64,000 nt of DNA from an uncultured Lachnospiraceae bacterium. GTDB lineage: Bacteria; Bacillota; Clostridia; Lachnospirales; Lachnospiraceae. This document shows positions 1 through 8,907 of the stretch, piece by piece. The notes below the pieces were generated by a model. It did no database searches. It had not been told where the DNA came from and saw only the letters and a list, made by a program, of their open reading frames with translations. The position numbers were made by a program, and so were the translations under genes. The stretch spans positions 29,821 through 93,820 of the forward strand of contig CADBPM010000026.1 of NCBI GenBank assembly GCA_902796595.1. Direction: 5' to 3'. Positions within the stretch are counted from its first letter, which is position 1. Every line of letters starts with the position of its first letter.

Positions 1-146
1 TCATATCTGTTATTGAATTTAAAATGAATAGTTCCGTCTCCGTTGTCCGTTATCGAAGCTCCAGCTGCATTGGCCCTTTCTGGAATAATAATGAAGATAG
101 CCAATGCAAAAAACAGCATAACAAAAAACCTTGAAATTCTGTTCAT
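1..146 (-). CDS. Secreted protein, N-terminal part only (runs off window)
   Basis: The first 48 codons of a gene whose remainder lies outside the window. The product begins MNRISRFFVMLFFALAIF, a short basic start followed by a hydrophobic stretch, then an Ala-rich region ending near NAAGA that could be a signal peptidase site, so the protein is probably exported. The ATG at 146 is chosen because a GGGGAG ribosome binding site sits 7 bases before it; an ATG at 152 would overlap that site. Nothing in the visible part identifies the family. Confidence 0.6.
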   Translation of the reverse strand, partial: MNRISRFFVMLFFALAIFIIIPERANAAGASITDNGDGTIHFKFNNRY

Positions 147-183
147 CAGCATTCTCCCCGGAAGAACCCTAATCACCTTGTGT

Positions 184-223
184 GATGAGCGATGGCTACA
201 TCTTATCACTTCGTGATAAGACA
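184..223. repeat. Dispersed palindromic repeat, family A, copy 1
   Basis: A 40-base unit that reappears twice at 33716-33834. It ends in a 9-bp hairpin with a 3-base loop (TCTTATCAC / GTGATAAGA). The copies near 33.7 kb have TCTTATTGC / GCAATAAGA at the same place, so the stem bases have changed on both sides and pairing is kept. It lies between the 6S RNA candidate and the secreted-protein gene. Confidence 0.7.
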
Positions 224-420
224 TATGCCCAAAACGCCGTATGCCTTTCATTTTGACTCCTAGCAAACGCCAGGTGGGTCTCCGCAGATCAGCCTCTGTC
301 TACCAATATAAGAGGCACCTTGTGGTACATTATGGTGTGACATACACAGATAAATAATAGGAGTCCCGTTTAAAGTCATGTAGGCTCAAAATAATAAAGG
401 CTCGCACGTCCCAGGCTATA
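222..420 (-). ncRNA. ssrS: Probable 6S RNA
   Basis: Structured RNA of about 200 nt with no open frame. Its ends pair: 241-255 (ATGCCTTTCATTTTG) pairs with 387-401 with few mismatches, and GACTCCTA (255-262) pairs perfectly with TAGGAGTC (358-365). Between these helices one strand carries an unpaired segment (366-386), which resembles the central bubble that lets 6S RNA mimic an open promoter and bind sigma-A RNA polymerase. An outer TATGCC/GGCTATA helix closes it. Length, long interrupted helix and one-sided bubble fit the 6S family. The assignment rests on structure read by eye and partial recall of Lachnospiraceae 6S sequence; a covariance search would decide. A possible promoter (CTGACA, 19-base spacer, TATTAT) lies at 435-465. 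Confidence 0.6.
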
Positions 421-692
421 ATCAGTCAAATACAATAATATCGGTATCGAAAGTACTGCTGTCAGTTTTCATCCCCGCTATCATGATGCCAATGTTAAAA
501 ATATCTCACTGACCTAATAGTACATAGCATATTAGCTATACTGATGTTTCTGATAACTTATGCAGGTCATAAATTCTCAGATCATTGCGCAAGCGCATAA
601 TCTGGACTTTTGCCCTTTGTATCTTATAATCATATTATACAGTATTATCAAAAAATTTCAAGGTTAAAATGTTATAATTGCTCAAAAAATAC
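421..692. other. Intergenic region between fhs and the 6S candidate
   Basis: No gene-like frame is seen. It holds the candidate 6S promoter (435-465) and an imperfect palindrome around 577-605 centred on GCGCAAGCGC, which follows fhs but has no T-run, so it is not a convincing terminator. Confidence 0.5.
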
Positions 693-2363
693 TTAAAAAA
701 GCCCTGTTATATTGCCATTTTCGTCCACATCTATATCAAAAGCTGCAGGTGACTTAGGAAGCCCCGGCATAGTCATTATATTTCCGGTAAGAACAACCAC
801 AAAACCTGCTCCTGCAGACACATAAACCTCTCTTATATTCACAGTGAAGCCTTCTGGTCTTCCAAGCTTCTTCGAATCGTCTGAAAGCGAATACTGAGTC
901 TTTGCCATGCAGACAGGAAGATTTCCAAATCCAAGTTCCTCTATCTTCGCAATTGCCTTATTTGCAGCAGGGGCATAGGTCACATCTCCTGCTCCGTAAA
1001 TTTCAGTACAGATTTTTGAAATTTTATCCTTGATAGAAAGCTCATCTTCATAAAGAGGTTTAAAATTACTTTCTTTCTCTTCTATTGTCTTTATTATCCT
1101 GTTTGCAAGCGGAATGCCGCCTTCACCACCTTTTTCCCATACCTCGGCAAGTTCAAAATCGCATCCCTTTTCCTCACAGAAATTCTTTACAAAGTCAAGC
1201 TCTGCCTTAGTATCTGTTATAAACTTATTAAGAGTAACAACAACAGGCACACCAAATTTCTGAAGATTTTCTATATGCTTTTCAAGATTTACAATTCCCT
1301 TCTTTAAGGCATCAGGATTTTCTTCCTTAAGATCACTCTTAGCCACGCCGCCATTATACTTGATAGCCCTCACAGTTGAAACAAGTACAACACACGCAGG
1401 TGTAAGTCCTGCTTTACGGCACTTTATATCAAAGAATTTCTCTGCACCAAGGTCTGCACCAAAACCTGCCTCGGTTATCACATAATCTGCAAGTTTGAGG
1501 GCTGTCTTTGTAGCTTTTACAGAATTGCAGCCATGTGCAATATTTGCAAAAGGCCCGCCATGAACTATGGCAGGAGTATGTTCAAGCGTCTGGATGAGGT
1601 TCGGTTTTATCGCATCTTTAAGAAGTGCCGCCATTGCTCCGACTGCCTTAAGGTCTGCCGCAGTTACAGGTTTTCCTTCAAAATTGTAGGCTACTATGAT
1701 CTCTCCGAGTCTCTTTTTAAGATCTGCCATATTCCCTGCAAGACAAAGAACAGCCATGATCTCAGATGCAACAGTTATCACAAAGTGATCCTCCCTCACA
1801 ACTCCGTCGCCAGGTCCTCCAAGTCCTACAACTACGTTTCTTAAAACTCTGTCGTTCATATCCTCGCAGCGTTTCCAAACAATATTATTAGTATCTATAC
1901 CAAGTGAATTTCCCTGTTTAATATGATTATCAAGCATTGCTGCAAGAAGATTGTTGGCAGAAGTGATAGCATGGAAATCACCTGTGAAATGAAGATTAAG
2001 ATCATCCATAGGTACGACCTGCGACATGCCACCGCCTGCTGCCCCACCCTTTATACCAAAGCAAGGTCCAAGACTTGGTTCTCTCAAAGCTATGCAGGAC
2101 TTCTTTCCAAGTCTTCCAAAAGCTTCGCCAAGTCCAACAGTTACAGTAGTCTTTCCTTCACCGGCAGGCGTTGGATTTACTGCTGTTACAAGGATAAGCT
2201 TGCCGTCTTCTCTGTCTTTTATTCTGTTCCAGAGTTCATTTGAAAGCTTAGCCTTATATTTACCATAGAATTCAAGTTCATCAGCTTCAATTCCAAGTCT
2301 CTCTGCCACATTTCCGATAGGTTCCATTTCGCAGCTTCTTGCAATCTCGATATCAGATTTCAT
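693..2363 (-). CDS. fhs: Formate--tetrahydrofolate ligase
   Basis: ATP-dependent ligation of formate to tetrahydrofolate giving 10-formyl-THF, for one-carbon metabolism and purine synthesis. The protein is 556 aa, the usual length, and shows the P-loop [10 protein letters not shown] near residues 64-73, the [17 protein letters not shown] stretch near residue 105 and the C-terminal [12 protein letters not shown] signature. The ATG has a strong GGGGG ribosome binding site. It is monocistronic here, preceded by a leader that can fold in more than one way (2409-2481), which suggests control after transcription starts. Confidence 0.97.
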   Translation of the reverse strand: MKSDIEIARSCEMEPIGNVAERLGIEADELEFYGKYKAKLSNELWNRIKDREDGKLILVTAVNPTPAGEGKTTVTVGLGEAFGRLGKKSCIALREPSLGPCFGIKGGAAGGGMSQVVPMDDLNLHFTGDFHAITSANNLLAAMLDNHIKQGNSLGIDTNNIVWKRCEDMNDRVLRNVVVGLGGPGDGVVREDHFVITVASEIMAVLCLAGNMADLKKRLGEIIVAYNFEGKPVTAADLKAVGAMAALLKDAIKPNLIQTLEHTPAIVHGGPFANIAHGCNSVKATKTALKLADYVITEAGFGADLGAEKFFDIKCRKAGLTPACVVLVSTVRAIKYNGGVAKSDLKEENPDALKKGIVNLEKHIENLQKFGVPVVVTLNKFITDTKAELDFVKNFCEEKGCDFELAEVWEKGGEGGIPLANRIIKTIEEKESNFKPLYEDELSIKDKISKICTEIYGAGDVTYAPAANKAIAKIEELGFGNLPVCMAKTQYSLSDDSKKLGRPEGFTVNIREVYVSAGAGFVVVLTGNIMTMPGLPKSPAAFDIDVDENGNITGLF

Positions 2364-2408
2364 AATACCCCCTGATCAAATGGATAAAAAATTTGTTATA
2401 TAGTACAA

Positions 2409-2481
2409 GGACTAGCCGACCATGATAAACGCTCTCGCGTTGGTCGGTAGAATGTAACATCCGGCTCTACCAAATGTTACA
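2409..2481 (-). promoter_or_regulatory. Structured 5' leader of fhs
   Basis: The leader contains a hairpin with CCGACC/GGTCGG ends (2416-2447), a perfect 8-bp inverted repeat TGTAACAT/ATGTTACA (2453-2460 with 2474-2481) and a competing pairing GGTAGA/TCTACC (2446-2451 with 2466-2471). The last two interleave in a way that looks mutually exclusive. No known riboswitch consensus was recognised. Bases 2409-2435 are a dispersed repeat (family D) also found at 43187-43213. Confidence 0.4.
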
Positions 2482-2531
2482 ATATGCTATTACCATTTTA
2501 ACACATAAAAAGCACTGTGTCCTTAATCAGA

Positions 2532-4955
2532 TCATCGATTTTTACTAATATGATTAAGAAGTGCGATATTTCCTTTATTTTTCCTGATTTCCACATAACC
2601 TTCCTTATCTGTGCGCTCGATCATAGCGCCTCTTTTTCCAAGCTTTTCGATAGTTTCTTCATGCGGATGACCATACCTGTTGTTTTTGCCACAGCTTATA
2701 AGGGCAAGTTTCGGTGAAATAGCATCTAAAAATTGGTCACTTGATGAAAAACGGCTTCCATGATGCCCGACCTTTAGAACAAGCACTCTTTCGGGATTCA
2801 TCTTAGAAATAACATCACTCTCTGCTTTTTCGCCTGCATCGCCGGTAAACAGCATGGAAAAACCACTCATGTCAAGCCGCATGATAAGCGATGCATCGTT
2901 CTCATTGTCAACTTTTGTATCTCTCATCGGGTAAAGCACACTGAATCTGAACTTCTTATCCTTTACCGCGTCCCCCGCTTTAAGAAAGTAAAGCGGAATT
3001 TTTCTTTCATTGCACAAAGTAACAAGACATCTAAGGCTATCGTTTACGCCTTCACCTGTAAGCCCCTTTTTAATTATTTCAACCTGACTTGCATATACAT
3101 TGGAAATAAATATATTTTTCACCCTTATCGCAGGCTCCTGCAAGGTTTCAATAACACCATTCACATGATCTTCATCCATGTGCGAAACAAAAACGGCATC
3201 TATCGTTGAAATGCCCTGACTCTTTAAAAAAGGAACAAGAATATTGGTCCCCACATTCTTTTTAGAGGTACTTCCGCAATCCGATATATATACGTTACCC
3301 AAACTATTCTGCATAACAAAAGCATCCCCCTGACCGATATCAAGCATTGAGATTTTAAAGACATGGCTTCTGTATGAAAGTATTAAAATTCCAGTTATCA
3401 CGATCAAAAAGCAATACTTCTTTTTCAGCCTGATATAATTATTAAAGGGTGGCCTTTTTTCGTCCCCGTGAAACGATATCCACATACAGTTCAGTTTGTC
3501 TGTTCTCTTGTTCACTGAAACAATATAAATCACAAGCACTATCAGGAAATAATATATTCCTGTTTGCAGCAGAGAAGGCTTTCCTGCTATAATCTTATTA
3601 AATGGGATACTTTTGCCGATAAGGCAAAGAATATTAAAAAAAGCAAGAATATAATGAGTGCTCCCAAGGATAAATGCAGCAGACGGGATAAAGAAAAGCG
3701 AAAGCATTCCGCCTGCAAATGCAGTTATGACAAGCAAAGACATCAAAGGTATAACGATCATATTTAAAAGAAAGCCGGATAAGGATATTTCATAAAATGT
3801 ATATAAAAGCACCGGCAGTGATACAAGACTTATGCTTATAGAAACCATGAGTGATTCCATAGCAAGTCCGATCGCATGGTCTTTGATGTAAGAAAACATG
3901 CCTTTAAATCCACGCATGTACTTTTTTCTGCTTTTATCTTTCTCAAAACCAGTGATATACTTCACACATGGATATACATATCCTATTCCTATAACAGAGA
4001 GAAATGAAAGTTGAAAGCTTGTCTGAAAAAGCAGGAGCGGGTTTTGTATAAGTATCAGCACCGCTGCAATAAACATTGCACTTTTCATATCATAGCTTTT
4101 CTTTATCATTCCAGCCCATAGACTGATCACCATCATAATGACCGCCCTTGTGGTAGATACCTGAAAGCCGGTAAAAAAGCCATATATAAAGAAGAAAATT
4201 ATAGTAAGACCTAAGGCGTGATTATATGGCATTTTAAGCTTTTTAAGAGTTTTCAGCACTGCCGCCCCCAGAAGAGAGATATGTAAGCCGGATATTGCCA
4301 AAAGATGCGCAATAGAATTATTCATATAAAGTGTTCTTACTTCTTCGGACAGTCCCATCTTGTCTCCAAGAACCATTGCGCTTACTGTTCCTGCATCAGA
4401 TTCGCCAAGAATACTGACATAATTATTTTTTATTTTTTCGCGGATATCATATAACGAGGTTTGAAATAAAGAAATGATGCCATCTGTAAAAGAATTTGGA
4501 AGAAAAGTTATTTTATCTGCCCTTAAGATTCCTGAAAAACCAAGATTTCTGTAATAAGTTCTGCTGTCAAACTGTCCGGGATTCGTAACAATTTCAAAAT
4601 CATTTAAAGTTCCACTTGCCGCTATTTTCTTTCCCGGAATGATATTTTCATCCAAGTGGTCACAGTCAATAAAAACCTTTTTAAAGCCCCCACTTAAAAG
4701 GCTTCTTTTTTTCTCTGGCAAAGCCAGATCGTGTGCTGTCACTCTGACTTCAACTCTTACTTTACTTCTTTTGTACTTATCATCTTTAAACCGCCTTATA
4801 TTTGTCACCCAGCCATTGATAGTACATACTTTTCCGGAAGGAGGAGGACTTAGCACTCCAAGTCCACCAATCCTTGCCAGAAAAAGTATCGTAAAAATCA
4901 CAATAAGGCATGCAGCAATCGACGGTCTTTTTTTAATCTGCTGCCACAAGATCAA
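2532..4955 (-). CDS. comEC: ComEC/Rec2 family DNA uptake channel
   Basis: Polytopic membrane protein that passes single-stranded DNA across the cytoplasmic membrane during natural transformation. The 807-aa product has the three expected parts: an N-terminal DUF4131-like region, a multi-span Competence domain with the LAISGLHISLLG signature near residue 220, and a C-terminal metallo-beta-lactamase-like domain beginning near residue 530 (MLDIGQGDAF) with the metal motif SHMDEDH. It is full length with no disruption. It starts with TTG and overlaps the GerMN gene by 23 nt, so it is the last gene of the comEA operon. Confidence 0.93.
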   Translation of the reverse strand: MILWQQIKKRPSIAACLIVIFTILFLARIGGLGVLSPPPSGKVCTINGWVTNIRRFKDDKYKRSKVRVEVRVTAHDLALPEKKRSLLSGGFKKVFIDCDHLDENIIPGKKIAASGTLNDFEIVTNPGQFDSRTYYRNLGFSGILRADKITFLPNSFTDGIISLFQTSLYDIREKIKNNYVSILGESDAGTVSAMVLGDKMGLSEEVRTLYMNNSIAHLLAISGLHISLLGAAVLKTLKKLKMPYNHALGLTIIFFFIYGFFTGFQVSTTRAVIMMVISLWAGMIKKSYDMKSAMFIAAVLILIQNPLLLFQTSFQLSFLSVIGIGYVYPCVKYITGFEKDKSRKKYMRGFKGMFSYIKDHAIGLAMESLMVSISISLVSLPVLLYTFYEISLSGFLLNMIVIPLMSLLVITAFAGGMLSLFFIPSAAFILGSTHYILAFFNILCLIGKSIPFNKIIAGKPSLLQTGIYYFLIVLVIYIVSVNKRTDKLNCMWISFHGDEKRPPFNNYIRLKKKYCFLIVITGILILSYRSHVFKISMLDIGQGDAFVMQNSLGNVYISDCGSTSKKNVGTNILVPFLKSQGISTIDAVFVSHMDEDHVNGVIETLQEPAIRVKNIFISNVYASQVEIIKKGLTGEGVNDSLRCLVTLCNERKIPLYFLKAGDAVKDKKFRFSVLYPMRDTKVDNENDASLIMRLDMSGFSMLFTGDAGEKAESDVISKMNPERVLVLKVGHHGSRFSSSDQFLDAISPKLALISCGKNNRYGHPHEETIEKLGKRGAMIERTDKEGYVEIRKNKGNIALLNHISKNR

Positions 4956-5910
4956 GATTCCTTTCTAACGGAGAAGAAAGCTTTATCTTCTCCCTGTATC
5001 TATCTATCGTCTTTCCGTCTACCAATATCTGAACCTTAGATACGCCCTTCAATTCTACCAGTGAATTTACAATAGAGTAAATTATTATCTCAGGTGAAAC
5101 ACCCTCAACCCCATTTAGAAATTCTGAAGAAAGATTGACTCTGCATATTCCGTCTTTCAAAGATACATTGTTTAAATAAGTACCCTCCGGTATTACATTT
5201 GCAAGCTTTTCTTCTGGAAGAGGTCCACTAAGCAGCTGTATCATCACAAGTTCTTCAAGTGATATCGTTCCGTCAAAAACAATATTATGTCTTGACTGCC
5301 TTAACTTCTTTCCTGAAGCATCGGCATAATACAAAGTAACCTGTACATCCTGATAGTAAGTCGTCTCTCCGCCGGTATTATCTATAAAATCGTCGCCGTT
5401 CATCCTTCCCACCGGGTCACTGCCATCTATAACAAGGCTCTGTCCCTCAACTGTGAAAACAACGTATTGTATTTCCTTTACCTGACAAAGAGTCTTTACA
5501 ATCCCCGCTCTTCTTAAAACTTCTGTGATCGCAACATTCTTATAATAAGTCGACGAAAAATCTATTGTGATCTCATTATCATCAAGCTTCACAGAATTTA
5601 TCATATCCTTATTGAGAATACATTTCTGCAGCGTAAGTTCAGGCGGATCAGAATACATTTTACGGATAAGTTCCTCTGCAACTTCCAAAGGTTCGGTATG
5701 CTCCGGAGTGTAAGGTCTTTTTTCAAGTCCGGTTCCATCTATATTAAGATAATAAATATTGAGATTACCTGAATTGACGGCAACCTCAGGTGCTTTATCA
5801 GAAACTTTCGTTTTAGTGCCGCATCCGCTTCCTGTAAATGCCAAAGCTATTATCAAAAGAAAGGCAGCATATTTTTTAAAGTTTCGAATTATGTGCAAGC
5901 TTGAATCCAC
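4933..5910 (-). CDS. Lipoprotein with two GerMN domains
   Basis: 325-aa surface lipoprotein: hydrophobic signal followed by a lipobox ending FTGSGC near residue 30. Two GerMN (sporulation/germination) modules follow, about residues 85-165 and 215-305, each with the conserved DFS or NLS beta-strand signature (EITIDFSS, CRVNLSS). GerMN domains occur in GerM and in LpqB of Actinobacteria, which acts with the MtrAB two-component system. Here the gene directly follows a response regulator and kinase (35-nt overlap with the kinase) and precedes comEC, so it probably modulates the kinase or acts in the envelope. The start is uncertain: GTG at 5910 lies on the AGGAG itself, and TTG at 5898 is better spaced. 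Confidence 0.85.
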   Translation of the reverse strand: MDSSLHIIRNFKKYAAFLLIIALAFTGSGCGTKTKVSDKAPEVAVNSGNLNIYYLNIDGTGLEKRPYTPEHTEPLEVAEELIRKMYSDPPELTLQKCILNKDMINSVKLDDNEITIDFSSTYYKNVAITEVLRRAGIVKTLCQVKEIQYVVFTVEGQSLVIDGSDPVGRMNGDDFIDNTGGETTYYQDVQVTLYYADASGKKLRQSRHNIVFDGTISLEELVMIQLLSGPLPEEKLANVIPEGTYLNNVSLKDGICRVNLSSEFLNGVEGVSPEIIIYSIVNSLVELKGVSKVQILVDGKTIDRYREKIKLSSPLERNLDLVAAD

Positions 5911-7366
5911 CTCCTTTTTTCTCTGTCTTTGGTTTTGCCGGTGGTATATAATTTAACGGTATCCTTACTGTAAAGGTGGTTCCTTCATTTTCTTTTGAAA
6001 ATACTCTTATCTGACCATGATGTGAATTTATGATCTTCTTGGTTATAGAAAGCCCCAATCCCGTACCACCGGTACCGCGGCTTCTTGCCTTATCGACTCT
6101 GTAAAATCTCTCAAAAATCCTGTCGCTTGAATCATCAGGTATTCCAATACCGCAGTCTGCGACCTTCACAAACATAAATTTATGGTCTGCATTAAGACTT
6201 ACTCTTACCCATCCATCTGTTATATTATATTTTATCGCATTTTCAATAAGATTTGTAAGAGCAAGTGACAGCTTGACCTCGTCAACCTCTGCAGTGACCG
6301 GTCTGAATCTTTCAAAATAAAGCTCTATGTTATTTTTATCTGCAAGCGGCTTAACTCTCTTAAGTATACTCTGAAGCATTTCACTCATATCAACGCTTGT
6401 GATATTTAAAGTTGCATTTTTTCTGTCAAGCTTGACTAAAGACAAGAGGTCATTTATTATCTTATTCTCTCGCTCAATCTCAGTATCTATATCCGTCATG
6501 AAATCCTTATACATTTCAAGTGATGCATCAGGATTTCCTATAAGCGAATCTGCAAGCACTTTCATAGAGGTCATTGGAGTCTTTAATTCATGAGAAACAT
6601 TTGAAACAAACTCCTGCCTGCTGTCCTCCATTTTTCTGACTCTGCCGAGCATCTTGTTGAAACTTATAGTGATACCCTTCAATTCGGTATATCCTCTTAC
6701 CGACAGAGCATCATCTGTATCACCTTCATACACATGGTCGATCGACTCAGACAGCTTCCTTAACGGAGAAGAAATCTTTCTTGCATAAATAAGGGCATAA
6801 AACAGGGTAAAAATAAAGATCATCGTCGCAATAAAGTATATGGAATCTGCTATCTCTGAATATACGATTCCTATATCTCCAAGCGAAAAGCTGAAAACCA
6901 TCATACCAAGGATCTTGTTTTCATCAAAATCTTTTATAGGGATAGTCATTTCAACATAATCTCTGGCTCTGTTTCTGTACACTGTATCGTTACCGTACAT
7001 GCTCTTTACAGCTTCTGCTGAAATAAGTGTCTTGCCCTCTTCAAGACCAAAAGTATCATATACAACCTTTAGTCTCGGATCAACAACAACTATCCTTCCC
7101 GAATAGCTGTTTGCAAAAACCGAAATATCATCCTTCAATTCCTTTACAGAATCACTGTTTACGCTTCCAAGACCGATAAAGTCCTGAACAATAGTAGAAC
7201 TGTAATTCTGCAAGACATAGATCCTCTGTTTGTATGCACTTCTATCATACACCATCAGTACAAGAGACGAAAAAATGATCATAGGGATCATGGCAGCCAG
7301 AAAAACTGCCATAAATCCTCTGAATTTAAGACTTTTAAAGAATGAAGGTATTTTTTCAAGCTTCAA
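5876..7366 (-). CDS. Sensor histidine kinase (membrane, HAMP)
   Basis: 496-aa kinase: membrane span near 17-40, an extracytoplasmic sensor of about 130 residues, second span near 173-195, HAMP about 196-248, HisKA with phospho-acceptor His259 in SNVSHELKTP, and a HATPase domain with the N box (NLIENAIKYN), G1 (DCGIGIP) and G2 (GTGLGLSI). All catalytic motifs are present. It overlaps the response regulator by 11 nt and the GerMN lipoprotein by 35 nt, showing translational coupling. Architecture is of the PhoR/WalK/MtrB type; the signal is unknown. Its place between comEA and comEC suggests a link with envelope state or competence, which is inference. Confidence 0.93.
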   Translation of the reverse strand: MKLEKIPSFFKSLKFRGFMAVFLAAMIPMIIFSSLVLMVYDRSAYKQRIYVLQNYSSTIVQDFIGLGSVNSDSVKELKDDISVFANSYSGRIVVVDPRLKVVYDTFGLEEGKTLISAEAVKSMYGNDTVYRNRARDYVEMTIPIKDFDENKILGMMVFSFSLGDIGIVYSEIADSIYFIATMIFIFTLFYALIYARKISSPLRKLSESIDHVYEGDTDDALSVRGYTELKGITISFNKMLGRVRKMEDSRQEFVSNVSHELKTPMTSMKVLADSLIGNPDASLEMYKDFMTDIDTEIERENKIINDLLSLVKLDRKNATLNITSVDMSEMLQSILKRVKPLADKNNIELYFERFRPVTAEVDEVKLSLALTNLIENAIKYNITDGWVRVSLNADHKFMFVKVADCGIGIPDDSSDRIFERFYRVDKARSRGTGGTGLGLSITKKIINSHHGQIRVFSKENEGTTFTVRIPLNYIPPAKPKTEKKGGGFKLAHNSKL

Positions 7367-8045
7367 AGTAGTATCCTACTCCCCATTTAGTATGTATATA
7401 TTTAGGATCACCAGGATTTTCTTCAATCTTTTCACGAAGTCTCCTGATATGCACATCAACAGTTCTTACATCTCCGGGATAATCAAAGCCCCATATAGTT
7501 GAAAGAAGCTTTTCTCTCGAATAAACCTTGTTAGGGTTGCGGATAAGAAGTTCAAGTACATCAAATTCCTTTGCCGTAAGATTTATTTCCCTTTCCTTTA
7601 TAAAAACTCTTCTGCTGTCGTACTCTATCTTGAGGTCGCCATACTCTATGCCATTCTTCTTTCCTTCTTCAACATGAGCGCCGCGCCCCCTTCTTAAGAT
7701 TGCTTTTATTCTTGCCTTAACTTCAAGGATATTAAAGGGCTTGGTAATATAATCATCGGCACCGTATTCAAGTCCCATGATCTTGTCCATATCCTCACCC
7801 TTGGCTGTAAGCATTATGATAGGCACATCAGAAAATTCTCTGATCCTCTGACACACCTCCAGTCCGTTAAGTTTAGGAAGCATGAGATCCAGAAGAATGA
7901 TATCATACTTTTCTCTTTTTGCCTTTTCAAGTGCCTCTTCGCCGTCATATGCGGCATCAACTTCCATATCATCCTGAATGAGGCTGTACTTTATGCCTTT
8001 CACAATAAGCTGCTCGTCATCCACGACCAAAACTTTCCTTGCCAT
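7356..8045 (-). CDS. OmpR/PhoB-family response regulator
   Basis: 229-aa DNA-binding regulator. The receiver domain (1-120) has the acidic pair DD at 9-10, phospho-acceptor Asp53 in LLDLMLP, Thr in MLTAKGED and Lys in YITKPF. The C-terminal winged helix (about 130-228) has the usual RTVDVHIRRLREK recognition helix. It is the partner of the kinase encoded downstream, and lies 9 nt after comEA in the same operon. Confidence 0.95.
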   Translation of the reverse strand: MARKVLVVDDEQLIVKGIKYSLIQDDMEVDAAYDGEEALEKAKREKYDIILLDLMLPKLNGLEVCQRIREFSDVPIIMLTAKGEDMDKIMGLEYGADDYITKPFNILEVKARIKAILRRGRGAHVEEGKKNGIEYGDLKIEYDSRRVFIKEREINLTAKEFDVLELLIRNPNKVYSREKLLSTIWGFDYPGDVRTVDVHIRRLREKIEENPGDPKYIHTKWGVGYYFEA

Positions 8046-8054
8046 TTTTCTCCT

Positions 8055-8711
8055 TTACGTTGTTATCCTGTCTTTTATCTTATTAAACAGCCCCTCCTTT
8101 ATGCCCTTAATAAGCATAATATCCTCAGGCTTGCTAAAATATCCGCTTTGAGTTCTATAGTCAATTATAAGCTGCGCCTTAGAAGGTCCTATACCGGGAA
8201 TAGACTGGAGTTCCTCGCTGTCTGCCGTATTGATATTTATAAGGCCGGATCCTGTACCAGTATTTCCTGTGATCATATTCTGGTTTTCGCTTTTATCATT
8301 ATGATCAGCAATCATCTGTCCTTCTTCTATGGAAGGTACATAGAGCTTCATACCGTCAAAAACCTGCTCTGCAAGATTTATTGCGTGAGAATCTGCCCCC
8401 GCAAGCATCCCTCCGGCTGCTTTGATGGCAGATGCCACTCTTGCACCAGAATATAATCTATATACGCCTTCTCTTTTTACCATTCCACAAACATATACGC
8501 AGTATATTTCTCTCTCCGATCCATTTTCACCTGCGGTCTGACTTTTTATTTCAGAAGAAACAGACGAAACATCAGATTTTTCTTCAATCAACGCAGATGT
8601 GCCCTGCGAATCGATATACTGTACTTTGTTGCTTTCATGGCTTATTAAAAAACACACGCCGGCGATACCAACGAACAGCAGGATTGCAATACGCTGCAAA
8701 TCCTTCTTCAT
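8055..8711 (-). CDS. comEA: ComEA-type competence DNA receptor
   Basis: Membrane-anchored double-stranded DNA receptor for transformation. One N-terminal membrane span (about 5-20), a Ser-rich linker, an SLBB domain (residues about 65-120, VYVCGMVKREGVYRL) and a C-terminal helix-hairpin-helix pair (ININTADSEELQSIPGIG). This is the canonical ComEA order. The ATG at 8711 is preferred over one 15 nt upstream because the GGAGGT ribosome binding site lies between them. It is the first gene of a five-gene operon ending in comEC, with a good promoter at 8825-8853. Confidence 0.92.
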   Translation of the reverse strand: MKKDLQRIAILLFVGIAGVCFLISHESNKVQYIDSQGTSALIEEKSDVSSVSSEIKSQTAGENGSEREIYCVYVCGMVKREGVYRLYSGARVASAIKAAGGMLAGADSHAINLAEQVFDGMKLYVPSIEEGQMIADHNDKSENQNMITGNTGTGSGLININTADSEELQSIPGIGPSKAQLIIDYRTQSGYFSKPEDIMLIKGIKEGLFNKIKDRITT

Positions 8712-8824
8712 GATACCTCCAAACACAAAAATCAGGCAGGAGCAGACTTATACAGCTGCGCCCCACCCCTTGATACCTGTGACGAAAAACGTCACCTATG
8801 TACATAAAACAAATAATCTCTACT

Positions 8825-8853
8825 ATAATAATCTATAAAAGAGAATAAAACAA
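8825..8853 (-). promoter_or_regulatory. Sigma-A promoter of the comEA-comEC operon
   Basis: TTGTTT and TATTAT separated by 17 bases, reading toward comEA. The transcript would have a leader of about 105 nt carrying a small hairpin, GTGACG/CGTCAC, near 8777-8793. Confidence 0.6.
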
Positions 8854-8863
8854 GTAGAAATCT

Positions 8864-8895
8864 AAAAAATATCAGCTTAAATATTCATAAGACTG
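8864..8895 (-). terminator. Terminator of the MacAB-like operon
   Basis: Stem ATCAG-T-CTTA / TAAG-CTGAT with a single bulge, followed by ATTTTTT on the minus strand, 13 bases after the permease stop codon. Confidence 0.6.
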
Positions 8896-8907
8896 ATTTT
8901 ATTTCTA

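Noticed and set aside
2409..2520. Tetrahydrofolate riboswitch before fhs
   Set aside because: Hairpins are present, but I could not match the conserved core of that riboswitch, and part of the leader is a dispersed repeat.
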